DNA from: an uncultured bacterium
GTDB taxonomy: Bacteria > Cyanobacteriota > Vampirovibrionia > Obscuribacterales > Obscuribacteraceae
Reading direction: 5' to 3'
DNA length: 34,276 nucleotides
Assembly: GCA_913063055.1 (NCBI GenBank)
Contig: CAJXZK010000024.1
Location: 1-34,276, forward strand
Each line of letters opens with the position of its first letter. The stretch's first letter is position 1. The translations under genes were made by a program, and so were the position numbers. The notes beneath the pieces are model-generated. The model ran no database searches, was not told the origin of the DNA, and saw nothing but the letters and a program-made list of their open reading frames with translations. Below are positions 7,685 through 14,697 of this stretch, piece after piece.

Positions 7685-9370
7685 TTGAAGTTCAATAAGC
7701 ACCAGCTCAGACAAAAAAGCCCCTATCTGTTGATAGGGGCTTTTTATATTGTTGCTTTGTTGGCTATTGGTATGGGTGGCGATTTCCCCTTAAATGATGA
7801 CTGGTCTTACGCCGAAGGCGTAAGGCATTTGTTGCTTGGAGATGGCCTGATTATGCCTACAGTTTGTGCTGGTGGTATTGCCCATGTGGCCCTAGGGCTT
7901 ATAGCCGTTAAATCATTTGGCTACTCATATGTCAGTCTTCGAATTTGCTCATTTCTTGTTACTGTTGTTGGCGCGATTGCTATATATGTCGCCGCAGCAG
8001 CTTTGCGCATACCTCGCGCCCAAGCTACTTTTTTGGCTCTATTGTATGCAGCTAATCCGATTTTGCTAAATGTTGCCTTTAGCTTCATGAGTGATTCGAC
8101 TGGTTTGGCTTTGAATATGGTTTTCCTGGCTTGCTTGCTACATGGGATAGAGAAAAAATCTCTGACGACGTTGATGGTCTCCTTTTTTGTGCTCGCTTTG
8201 GCCGTGAGCGTGAGACAATCGGCGTTGGTTTTTTTAGTGCTTGCACCGTTTTGTTTGAGCAAGAGATTTGGAGCGGGTAGAAAAAAGTTATTTGTGTTTG
8301 CCCTTGCACTTATTTTGCCATTAGCGACGGCTTGGGCTTGTGATCATTGGCTGCTGACGAGGCATTTGGTCAACGGTTTCTCAAATACAGACTATGAGTT
8401 AGTCAGACAGGCGCACTCTGAAACCGTTCGCAGATTTTTGTTTTCTGCACCAGATATGGTTCTACCCACAGTCTCTGCTATTGGCCACGTTCTTTGTTAT
8501 CTAGCACTCTTTTGTATGCCAGCCTTGCCAGCATTGGCTCTAGTGATGGTCAGCAGAGGTCGCAAGTTAAGTTCTACCATCAAGTTCGCTATCTGGTCTC
8601 TGTTGCTTGTTCTTGCCTCGGCCCTGCTGGTTATTTGTTTCAATCATGAGACTATGCCTTTTTCTGAGAACATTTGGCGAGTCACTACTGTTGGTGCTCA
8701 GGGGATTTTAGGTATTATCCGTCAGCCCTTGCAACACAAGGCTCGATTGATTCTTACGATTATCTCCTTTGTGTTGGCCGTACCGTTGACTTTATGCTTT
8801 GCTTTCGTTGGACGCAAGCTTTTAATTAAGCCACTGGAGTGGCGTGCCGTAATTTTAGGAGTCTCCGTCTCTGCTTGCCTGGCGTTTCTTACACTTGAGA
8901 CAATCGTACGATGCACTGATCGCTACTATCTCATTGCTCTTGCGCCAGTGCTTCTAACCATTGGCTATATTGTCCAGCAGGCGAGAATGAGCCTGGTTAG
9001 CCCGATTTCGCTAATTTTACTAATTGTTTTTGCTAGTTACTCTGTTAGCGCCAATCAGGAATATCTAAGCTCAAATCGCGCACGCTGGAAGGCCATTGAT
9101 TGGCTGGAAGCTTGTGGTGTCAGGGCTCCGTCAGTCGACGGCGGGGCTGAATACAATACGCTAAGAGACATTACTGTCTACAATTCCAAATATAGGGGTG
9201 ATGCCCCTAGAGACTCTTGGCGCTGGTGGCCGATTAAGGGCGAGACTTATATTATTTCTTTATCGCCGGTTCCGGGGTACAAGACTATTCACGTAGAGCC
9301 ATATTTCAGTCTGCTTGACCGAAAGACCCGAAACATTGAAGTTTTGGAACGGATAGTTGAGAACCAGTAG
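7685..9370 (+). CDS. GT-C type membrane glycosyltransferase (PMT/ArnT-like)
   Basis: 561 residues with about eleven hydrophobic spans. The expected topology of this superfamily is visible: span 1 (about 13-30), then a periplasmic loop with the catalytic-type acidic pair in PLNDDWSYAEG (Asp38, Asp39), further spans, and a soluble C-terminal part of about 100 residues. Such enzymes move a sugar from a polyprenyl-phosphate donor to lipid or protein acceptors on the outer face of the inner membrane; donor and acceptor are unknown here. The only start upstream of span 1 is a TTG at 7685 without a clear ribosome binding site; the first in-frame ATG (7772, Met30) would remove span 1. The rplI terminator lies inside codons 10-21. 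It converges on xseB. Confidence 0.82.
   Translation: MKFNKHQLRQKSPYLLIGAFYIVALLAIGMGGDFPLNDDWSYAEGVRHLLLGDGLIMPTVCAGGIAHVALGLIAVKSFGYSYVSLRICSFLVTVVGAIAIYVAAAALRIPRAQATFLALLYAANPILLNVAFSFMSDSTGLALNMVFLACLLHGIEKKSLTTLMVSFFVLALAVSVRQSALVFLVLAPFCLSKRFGAGRKKLFVFALALILPLATAWACDHWLLTRHLVNGFSNTDYELVRQAHSETVRRFLFSAPDMVLPTVSAIGHVLCYLALFCMPALPALALVMVSRGRKLSSTIKFAIWSLLLVLASALLVICFNHETMPFSENIWRVTTVGAQGILGIIRQPLQHKARLILTIISFVLAVPLTLCFAFVGRKLLIKPLEWRAVILGVSVSACLAFLTLETIVRCTDRYYLIALAPVLLTIGYIVQQARMSLVSPISLILLIVFASYSVSANQEYLSSNRARWKAIDWLEACGVRAPSVDGGAEYNTLRDITVYNSKYRGDAPRDSWRWWPIKGETYIISLSPVPGYKTIHVEPYFSLLDRKTRNIEVLERIVENQ
7714..7745 (+). terminator. Rho-independent terminator of rplI, inside the next gene's first codons
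   Basis: A perfect 14-bp stem, AAAAAGCCCCTATC / GATAGGGGCTTTTT, with a TGTT loop (7728-7731) and a run of five T. The A-tract on the left means it could also act on the other strand. It overlaps codons 10-21 of the following glycosyltransferase frame. Confidence 0.88.
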
Positions 9371-9437
9371 TTTCGTATACCACGCGCCATGGGCCGGCAA
9401 TGAGTCTGTGCCGCCTTTGATTCTAGGCTTTCTGAAC

Positions 9438-9995
9438 CTAATCGTCCAAATCAACCCGTTCGCCTTGAAATATGTCAGTAGCGAGCGAGCCATCGGCCTG
9501 CTTTTTCAGTATTTCAATTTTAGCTTCAGCGCCTTTGATAAATTGCTCGCATTCAACTGAAAGCTTGATGCCTTGCTCAAATAGCTGCAGTGCTTTTTCG
9601 AGCTTCACTTCACCATCTAGTTCTTTTACAACAGTTTCTAACTCAGCTAGGGAAGCCTCAAAATCGATTTTCAACTCAGGTTCTGTCACATTCATTATTA
9701 CTGTTCTCCTAGAATCGTTGGTCGCTGGTAGATTCGCAAGTTCTTCTTTTGCTGTGTTCAGAGCGGGGCCGCTTGCTTTTTCTTGTTCGGTTGTAGTGGC
9801 TGGTCTCGCTAATTTGCTCTTGCTTCGGGTCTTCTTTGGCGCCTCTAAAGCTTGAACTGATTCTTGAACTGATTCTTGAACTGATTCGACAGCTTTGACT
9901 TCTATCGTCTCTGCTTCACTATTCGTGGGCGCTGCAAAGAATGAGAGCTGCTGGAAGCCGTCGTCACTGCTATTGGGTGGTTCATTACTAGTCAT
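9438..9995 (-). CDS. xseB: Exodeoxyribonuclease VII small subunit, with long N-terminal extension
   Basis: 185 residues. The last ~80 are a standard XseB: FEASLAELETVVKELD followed by LEKALQLFEQGIKLSVECEQ, a helical hairpin that binds XseA. The first ~100 residues are an acidic, Ser/Ala/Glu-rich, then basic (KKTRSKSK), probably disordered extension that normal XseB proteins (60-100 residues) lack. Two starts are plausible: the ATG at 9995, which overlaps the xseA stop by 8 bp, and an internal ATG at 9695 preceded by TAGGAGA with ~10 nt spacing, which would give a normal 85-residue XseB. The 100-codon extension stays open, so it is probably real coding sequence; both forms may be made. Confidence 0.88.
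   Translation of the reverse strand: MTSNEPPNSSDDGFQQLSFFAAPTNSEAETIEVKAVESVQESVQESVQALEAPKKTRSKSKLARPATTTEQEKASGPALNTAKEELANLPATNDSRRTVIMNVTEPELKIDFEASLAELETVVKELDGEVKLEKALQLFEQGIKLSVECEQFIKGAEAKIEILKKQADGSLATDIFQGERVDLDD
9851..9886 (-). repeat. Three tandem 12-bp repeats in xseB extension
   Basis: The plus-strand unit CTTGAACTGATT occurs three times without interruption (9851-9862, 9863-9874, 9875-9886). On the coding strand it encodes consecutive ESVQ units. Being a multiple of three, gain or loss of units would keep the frame. Confidence 0.9.
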
Positions 9996-11226
9996 TGTTA
10001 GTTGACCCCATTTCTATCGACTCCACTTTCAGTTTGACCTTGCCTGATCGTAGTAGCGCCTCTACCATGTCACCAACTTTGAGGTCTTGGGCTCTGGTAA
10101 TGATCTTGCCTTCGCCTGTGCGTAACACAGAAAAGCCTCTGCTCATCACATTATCGGGCCCGAGGGCGTGGAGTTTTTCTCTCAACTCGTAGAAGCGATG
10201 AGTGCTGCTCGCGAGCAATCTTTCCACTCTATTAGTAATGTGTTGCCTGCGTCTAGAGACATTTACTGACGCTAGCTCTAGTCGATCTTGATAACGGTTC
10301 AAGGCGTTTATCGGTGAGAAGCGCGTCAACTCTCGTCTGGCGTAGTGCATTCTCTCTTCGATAGATTGCATCATGCGGCGATTGAGATGGCTGAATTTTT
10401 CCAGTAATTCGGCACTGCCCCGGGCCACTAATTCAGCTGCCGCTGTGGGTGTGGGGGCACGTAAGTCTGCTACCAGGTCGCAGATGGTGGTATCGGTTTC
10501 GTGTCCCACACCTGAGATGATTGGCACGGTACATTCTGCCACTGCTCGCGCTACCACTTCAGTATTGAACGACCAGAGATCTTCAATTGAGCCCCCGCCG
10601 CGAGCAACGATGATGACATCAATGTCGGGCATGGTTTGCAAATCTCTGATTGCTTGAGCTACTTCTTCGGCCGAGCCTTCACCTTGCACTTTGGCTGGAG
10701 CAATCAGCACTGATACATTGCGGTTGCGACGGTAGAGGGCACTGAGAATGTCGCGCAAAGCCGCGCCAACGGGGCTGGTTACTACGCCGACGCGGCGAGG
10801 CACCATCGGTATGGCTTTTTTGCGGCCCGCATCTAACAGACCTTCGGCTTCGAGTTTTGCCTTGAGCTGGTCGAAGGCAAGCTGCCATTCACCCACGCCC
10901 ACAGGCTCGATGCCGGTGACTATCATTTGATAGGCACCGCGAGGTGGATAAACACTTAGCTTCCCTTTGGCGACCACTTGTAGGCCGTCTTCTAGTTTGA
11001 AGCGCAAAGCAGCGTTGGAATTTTTAAAGCAGACACAGGGGAGAGTCGCTTCTTGATCTTTGAGTGAAAAGTACCAATGCCCTGATGGATATATTTTGGC
11101 GTTAGAAACTTCGCCAACAACTTGGACAGCATCGAATTCGCCTTCAAGGGTATCGCGAATGCGGTTTGTTAGTTGCGATACCGTAAGAGCGGTTTTTTGT
11201 GAATGTGCTTCTTTGAGGCTGTACAT
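9988..11226 (-). CDS. xseA: Exodeoxyribonuclease VII large subunit
   Basis: 412 residues. The N-terminal OB-fold (about 15-105) includes VVGEVSNAKIYPSGHWYFSLKD; the catalytic core holds RGGGSIEDLW (209-218) and the signature GHETDTTICDLVADLRAPTPTAAAE region (241-265); a long coiled-coil follows and a C-terminal beta domain ends in the VMSRGFSVLR segment. With XseB it degrades single-stranded DNA to oligonucleotides in the cytoplasm, in repair and recombination. Its stop overlaps the upstream-most start of xseB, so both are in one operon. The ATG at 11226 has AGAGAA 8-13 nt upstream. Confidence 0.96.
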   Translation of the reverse strand: MYSLKEAHSQKTALTVSQLTNRIRDTLEGEFDAVQVVGEVSNAKIYPSGHWYFSLKDQEATLPCVCFKNSNAALRFKLEDGLQVVAKGKLSVYPPRGAYQMIVTGIEPVGVGEWQLAFDQLKAKLEAEGLLDAGRKKAIPMVPRRVGVVTSPVGAALRDILSALYRRNRNVSVLIAPAKVQGEGSAEEVAQAIRDLQTMPDIDVIIVARGGGSIEDLWSFNTEVVARAVAECTVPIISGVGHETDTTICDLVADLRAPTPTAAAELVARGSAELLEKFSHLNRRMMQSIEERMHYARRELTRFSPINALNRYQDRLELASVNVSRRRQHITNRVERLLASSTHRFYELREKLHALGPDNVMSRGFSVLRTGEGKIITRAQDLKVGDMVEALLRSGKVKLKVESIEMGSTNND

Positions 11227-11326
11227 ATATGTGTTCTCTGTCGGTAGAGTTGGTCTATCTAGTACAACGTAATTTTGCCGCTCAAAGTTCGAAAAAATTG
11301 AGAAGATTTTTTTTGATTCTCTAATT

Positions 11327-11563
11327 TTATCGACCTTTTGTATTTTGCGGGGCTTTCCGGCGAATGTCGAAATATAGGCGAGCGATCGCCTTTGTATATT
11401 CGGCCTGCCGTCTAGTTTTGCGCTCTTGTATATAAAATGCCAAGACTAGAGGATCTTCTGAAACCTTGATGTCAAGCCGGTTTCGGAGCTTGCTACTTGG
11501 GAACAATATAAGTACAGAAGCTGTCTTAACAAGCAGTAACTGCCAAAACAAACGATCCAACAT
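11327..11563 (-). CDS. Possible small basic protein (low confidence)
   Basis: A 78-codon open frame in the otherwise empty 441-bp gap between xseA and the next plus-strand gene. The first ~30 residues are hydrophobic; the last ~45 are charged and Arg/Lys-rich (for example QERKTRRQAEYTKAIARLYF) and look like a helical protein rather than random translation. There is no convincing ribosome binding site and I recognise no family. It is the same strand as xseA, 100 bp upstream of it. The rest of the gap holds an A/T-rich stretch (about 11290-11320) and nothing else I can name. Confidence 0.25.
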   Translation of the reverse strand: MLDRLFWQLLLVKTASVLILFPSSKLRNRLDIKVSEDPLVLAFYIQERKTRRQAEYTKAIARLYFDIRRKAPQNTKGR

Positions 11564-11667
11564 CTACTTATATAGAGGCCTCAAATTTCATTTGACGGCC
11601 CTGGTTGTCATACAATATGTTAGTATCACATACAAAAATATGGTACTTCCAAGAGGGGGGTCAAGCG

Positions 11668-12474
11668 ATGGACCGCACATTATTTACGCCAGCGATGCTA
11701 GAAACATTTCGCGCTTGCAAGCGGGCTTACAAGCTTGCTTTTCAAAATCAGTCGGGTGAATCTGGGCGGGTAAGCCCAAGTGCCATCTGTAAGCGCTTCG
11801 TTTTGCGTGGTTTGGCTGATGTGAACCGGGGCAAAGTGACCAACCCAAGTCAGGTGCAGAAGTTCATGGGGCAGCATTGGCCCCTAGACAAGCTGCATGA
11901 CCAGCCTGGTGGTAAAGATTCCGCTACCCGCGCTTTTCTCTATGCTTACAAAACCCTTTTGCGCTATGTCGCTAATCCTTACAAGCCTAAGGGCGCTGAA
12001 GTTGTAGCGGTGGCCACAAAGGTGCGCGCTCGCGTGCCCGGTCAACGTCTGTATCTTGAAGATGTCTTTGACCTAATTCTCTGGTATCCCGAAGAGAAGC
12101 GCTTAGAGCTTGTTATTTTCCATCTCAAGACCTTGCGCAAGAGCGACCCCTCTTGGCCCGCTCCGGCTACTCTGGTGCGCCAACATTTGGCAGAGCGTTT
12201 GAAGGTGCGTTGGCCCTATGAAAAACTTACACTGACAATGGCCAAAGTCGGTCCCAGCGAAAGTAAAGACGTTTCAATCAATTTAGAGGATAGCCTCTAT
12301 CGCATTCACTGGCCTGAGATAGTCAAGAGTCTGGAAGAAATGAAAGACCTTGGTGATGTAGAAGAGCACGGACCTGAGTTTGCCGATAAGCCCTGTCCCT
12401 ATTGCAAGACTATGGAGAGTAGGATTGCCGCCGAGCAAGTCAGCACTGTTGATCACGTTACTCTAAGCGCTTGA
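11668..12474 (+). CDS. PD-(D/E)XK nuclease-like protein (RecB/Cas4 type), apparently degenerate
   Basis: 268 residues from the ATG at 11668, chosen because AGAGGGGGG (11652-11660) sits at the right distance; a longer TTG-started frame from 11605 is open but lacks this. The N-terminus (TPAMLETFRACKRAYKLAF, 7-25) resembles the opening of RecB/Cas4-type domains, where a Cys and a following aromatic/basic patch start the fold. The core shows VFDLILW with Asp135 and then VIFHLKT (149-155), matching the usual iDyKT strand except that the second acidic residue is His152. C-terminal CPYC (243-246) recalls the Fe-S-binding cysteines, with Cys17 as possible third ligand. It may be a catalytically dead or altered nuclease fold. 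It stands alone, with hutI downstream across 140 bp. Confidence 0.6.
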   Translation: MDRTLFTPAMLETFRACKRAYKLAFQNQSGESGRVSPSAICKRFVLRGLADVNRGKVTNPSQVQKFMGQHWPLDKLHDQPGGKDSATRAFLYAYKTLLRYVANPYKPKGAEVVAVATKVRARVPGQRLYLEDVFDLILWYPEEKRLELVIFHLKTLRKSDPSWPAPATLVRQHLAERLKVRWPYEKLTLTMAKVGPSESKDVSINLEDSLYRIHWPEIVKSLEEMKDLGDVEEHGPEFADKPCPYCKTMESRIAAEQVSTVDHVTLSA

Positions 12475-12525
12475 AAACGCGCTGCTAAAAGGTATCGCTA
12501 AAGGCTAGTGCTGCTCAATTGATAT

Positions 12526-12562
12526 AGAATGGGCAATTCACCTCAGGTGAATTGCCCATTCT
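12526..12562. repeat. Perfect 18-bp inverted repeat (37-bp palindrome)
   Basis: Arms AGAATGGGCAATTCACCT (12526-12543) and its exact complement (12545-12562) flank a single C. It lies 51 bp after the PD-(D/E)XK-like gene and 52 bp before hutI. As RNA it would form a very stable hairpin, but no T-run follows on either strand, so it is either a Rho-assisted terminator/mRNA-end stabiliser or a regulator binding site for hutI. Confidence 0.85.
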
Positions 12563-12614
12563 GCTCGGGCGTTACTTCTGTATCTGGTTTTAGTTATTTC
12601 AATAAGAGGCGAAA

Positions 12615-13889
12615 GTGTCAGTAAATCTTGTGGTCAAATCAATAGGTGAGCTAGCTACGCAAGCTTCAGATAAGGGTTTGGTAAAAGGTGCCGCTATGCA
12701 AGACGTGGTGCGCATTAAAGATGCCTGCATTGCTATAGAAGGCGACAAGATTGTAGCCGTTGGTAGCGAGGCTGAAGTCTTCGCTTATAGCAAAGCCGAG
12801 CGCGCTAGCGACTGCGAAGTAATTGATGCTGGTGGCATGTTGGTAACGCCCGGTTTGGTTGACCCCCATACCCATCTAATTTTTGATGGTAATCGCGCTA
12901 ACGAGTTTTTGATGCGCTGTCAGGGCAAGACCTACACTGAAATTGCTGAGGCCGGTGGTGGCATAGTGGCGAGCATGCGAGCTACTCGCACGTCGTCGCA
13001 GGAACGGTTGGTCGAGCTTGGTCGCCAGAGGCTGCGGCGAATGCTAGAGGCTGGCACCACCACCTGTGAGGTCAAGACTGGATATGGACTCGACATCGAT
13101 AGTGAGTTGCGAATGCTCGCCGCTATTCTGGAACTTAAGCATAGCTGCGCTAGCTTTATGGATATTGTTCCAACCTTCATGCCAGCTCACGCTATCCCAC
13201 CGGGTGAGGACCGTGAGCATTATGTTGGTCACTTGATTTCAGACATGCTACCGGCGGCATCATCTATGGTGACTGATGGTAGTCTGATATATGCAGACGT
13301 ATTTTGCGATCGCGGCTATTTTACTCTCGAAGAAACTAGTCGCATTTTTGCTGCGGCATCAGAGCTTGGTTTCAGGTTGAAAGTGCATTCTGATGAGTTC
13401 GTCAATCTTGGTGCCACCAAGCTGGCTACCACTGTTGGTGCCGATAGTGCCGACCATTTACTCAATATTTCTGACAGTGAGATTGAGGCTATGGCTCATT
13501 CTAATACGGTGGCTGTGTTGCTACCAGGCACGTCGTTTTACCTTAACTTGCATGAGCATGCGCGAGCTCGCACTATGATTGCTTCTGGAGTCGCTGTTGC
13601 TCTTGGCTCAGATTTCAATCCTGGTTCCTGTCATATATTCTCTTTGCCTCTAATTTGGGGCCTAGCCTGCTTACACCTCAAGTTGACGGTAGAAGAAGCT
13701 CTCACTGCTCTCACAGTTAACTCAGCTTATGCTATCGGCATGGGGGAGAAAGTCGGTCGACTATCGCCCGGCTATCAGGCTGACATAACTATGTGGAATG
13801 TCGGTAGTCTAGAAGAGGTGCCTTATAACCTTGGTTGGAACTCTGTGGCCCAGGTGATCAAGAAAGGCCATTCGGTGTTTAAGAGCTAG
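12615..13889 (+). CDS. hutI: Imidazolonepropionase
   Basis: 424-residue amidohydrolase that opens imidazolone-5-propanoate to N-formimino-glutamate in histidine breakdown. The metal-binding DPHTHL (His85, His87) is followed by the HutI-specific FDGNRANEFLMRCQGKTYTE region, AGTTTCEVKTGYGL, PTFMPAHAIPP, KVHSDEF and GSDFNPG motifs. The start is the GTG at 12615, with AGAGGCG just upstream; no better start is near. Length is close to the family's usual ~405-420. The other hut genes (hutH, hutU, hutG) are not in this window, so here hutI is an orphan; the pathway may be encoded elsewhere. A 37-bp palindrome lies upstream of it. Confidence 0.94.
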   Translation: MSVNLVVKSIGELATQASDKGLVKGAAMQDVVRIKDACIAIEGDKIVAVGSEAEVFAYSKAERASDCEVIDAGGMLVTPGLVDPHTHLIFDGNRANEFLMRCQGKTYTEIAEAGGGIVASMRATRTSSQERLVELGRQRLRRMLEAGTTTCEVKTGYGLDIDSELRMLAAILELKHSCASFMDIVPTFMPAHAIPPGEDREHYVGHLISDMLPAASSMVTDGSLIYADVFCDRGYFTLEETSRIFAAASELGFRLKVHSDEFVNLGATKLATTVGADSADHLLNISDSEIEAMAHSNTVAVLLPGTSFYLNLHEHARARTMIASGVAVALGSDFNPGSCHIFSLPLIWGLACLHLKLTVEEALTALTVNSAYAIGMGEKVGRLSPGYQADITMWNVGSLEEVPYNLGWNSVAQVIKKGHSVFKS

Positions 13890-13938
13890 TCAGGCGGTTT
13901 GTAGCTCATTTCGCTGCACTTGACCGTGGTGCGCTGGT

Positions 13939-14038
13939 GGTATCAAGCCTTTTGGGATCTGGTATCAGATCGAGGAAATTTTGGAATACCGATGGCGGTA
14001 TCAGATTTGATCCCGGAGGTCAAATTGAAGTGGTATCA
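13939..14038. promoter_or_regulatory. Region with four GGTATCA repeats and small inverted repeats
   Basis: GGTATCA occurs at 13939, 13961, 13997 and 14032, all on the plus strand, with start-to-start distances of 22, 36 and 35 bp. Small dyads accompany them: GATCTG/CAGATC, ATACCG/CGGTAT and ATTTGA/TCAAAT. The block fills the 326-bp gap after hutI and ends about 30 bp before the -35 of a good promoter. It looks like a regulator-binding array; no gene is visible in the gap. Confidence 0.5.
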
Positions 14039-14068
14039 AAATTACTCATAAAATCTTGCGATTTCCTA

Positions 14069-14096
14069 TTGCCTTATTAAAGGCTTTCGTTATAAT
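14069..14096 (+). promoter_or_regulatory. Likely sigma70-type promoter of the coiled-coil gene
   Basis: TTGCCT (14069-14074), 16-bp spacer and a perfect TATAAT (14091-14096). Transcription from about 14103 would give a leader of about 113 nt to the ATG at 14216; that leader contains an imperfect hairpin, GCCACCA/TGGCGGC, near 14104-14121. Confidence 0.6.
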
Positions 14097-14215
14097 TCTA
14101 ACGGTGCCACCATTGATGGCGGCGTTCACTTTATAAACTGTGTCTCTTTGGAGAGCATCCAGCACTGCTGTTGGTGCCCTGGCTTGGTGACTTCTATTGT
14201 GGGGGATTTTAACTA

Positions 14216-14626
14216 ATGGCAGAGGCTAAGCGAGTTCCTGAGGAGCGGCCCGAATCAAACCTCGGACTTGATGGTTTTGACCAGTTTTTCACTGACAATG
14301 CCCAAGAAGCAAATGGCGTCCCCGGTAGTACCGACCCATATATGCAGGCTCAAGTTGAGAAGCTGCTCGACCGTTTTACCGAGCTGATGTCATTGAGTGT
14401 TGATCAGCGCGTAGAGACCAGTAAGATTGCCAGTCAGCTAATTGACAATCAAAGACAGTTAGTTGCCACTCAGCAAATTTTGATCAAGTTGATGGAACGC
14501 TCAATTGAATTGACCCGCCACATCACGACAATTGAAGAAAAGCTTCCTGGCCTCTATGAGCTGCCACGGGTTGTCGAAACGTTGCGTCAGCGTGTCGCTG
14601 AGCTTGAAGGCATCGAAACCCGCTAA
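14216..14626 (+). CDS. Coiled-coil orphan protein
   Basis: 136 residues, no signal peptide. The first ~40 residues are acidic and probably unstructured; from about 43 onwards the sequence is one long amphipathic helix (QVEKLLDRFTELMSLSVDQR ... RVVETLRQRVAELEGIETR) with heptad-like spacing of Leu/Ile/Val, consistent with a coiled coil that oligomerises. I recognise no family. It has its own promoter and a GGGGGAT ribosome binding site before the ATG, and it is followed within ~70 bp by the His-rich membrane protein, which has a separate promoter candidate. Confidence 0.75.
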   Translation: MAEAKRVPEERPESNLGLDGFDQFFTDNAQEANGVPGSTDPYMQAQVEKLLDRFTELMSLSVDQRVETSKIASQLIDNQRQLVATQQILIKLMERSIELTRHITTIEEKLPGLYELPRVVETLRQRVAELEGIETR

Positions 14627-14646
14627 CTTTGTGGTAATTCCACCAT

Positions 14647-14676
14647 TTACGTGACCCCTGATTTGTATATACAATG
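14647..14676 (+). promoter_or_regulatory. Candidate promoter of the His-rich membrane protein
   Basis: TTTACG, an 18-bp spacer and TACAAT. Transcription would begin near 14683, leaving a short leader with GCGGAG just before the ATG at 14698. Positions may be off by one base. Confidence 0.35.
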
Positions 14677-14697
14677 CTTAGTATGAGCGGAGTATTC

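Noticed and set aside
11370-13320. GCGATCGC palindromes as the cyanobacterial HIP1 signature
   Set aside because: I noticed only two in the whole window (near 11385 and 13310), far below the density that makes HIP1 diagnostic.
13939-14038. GGTATCA repeats as a CRISPR array
   Set aside because: Units are only 7 bp and spacing varies (22, 36, 35 bp); there are no cas genes nearby.
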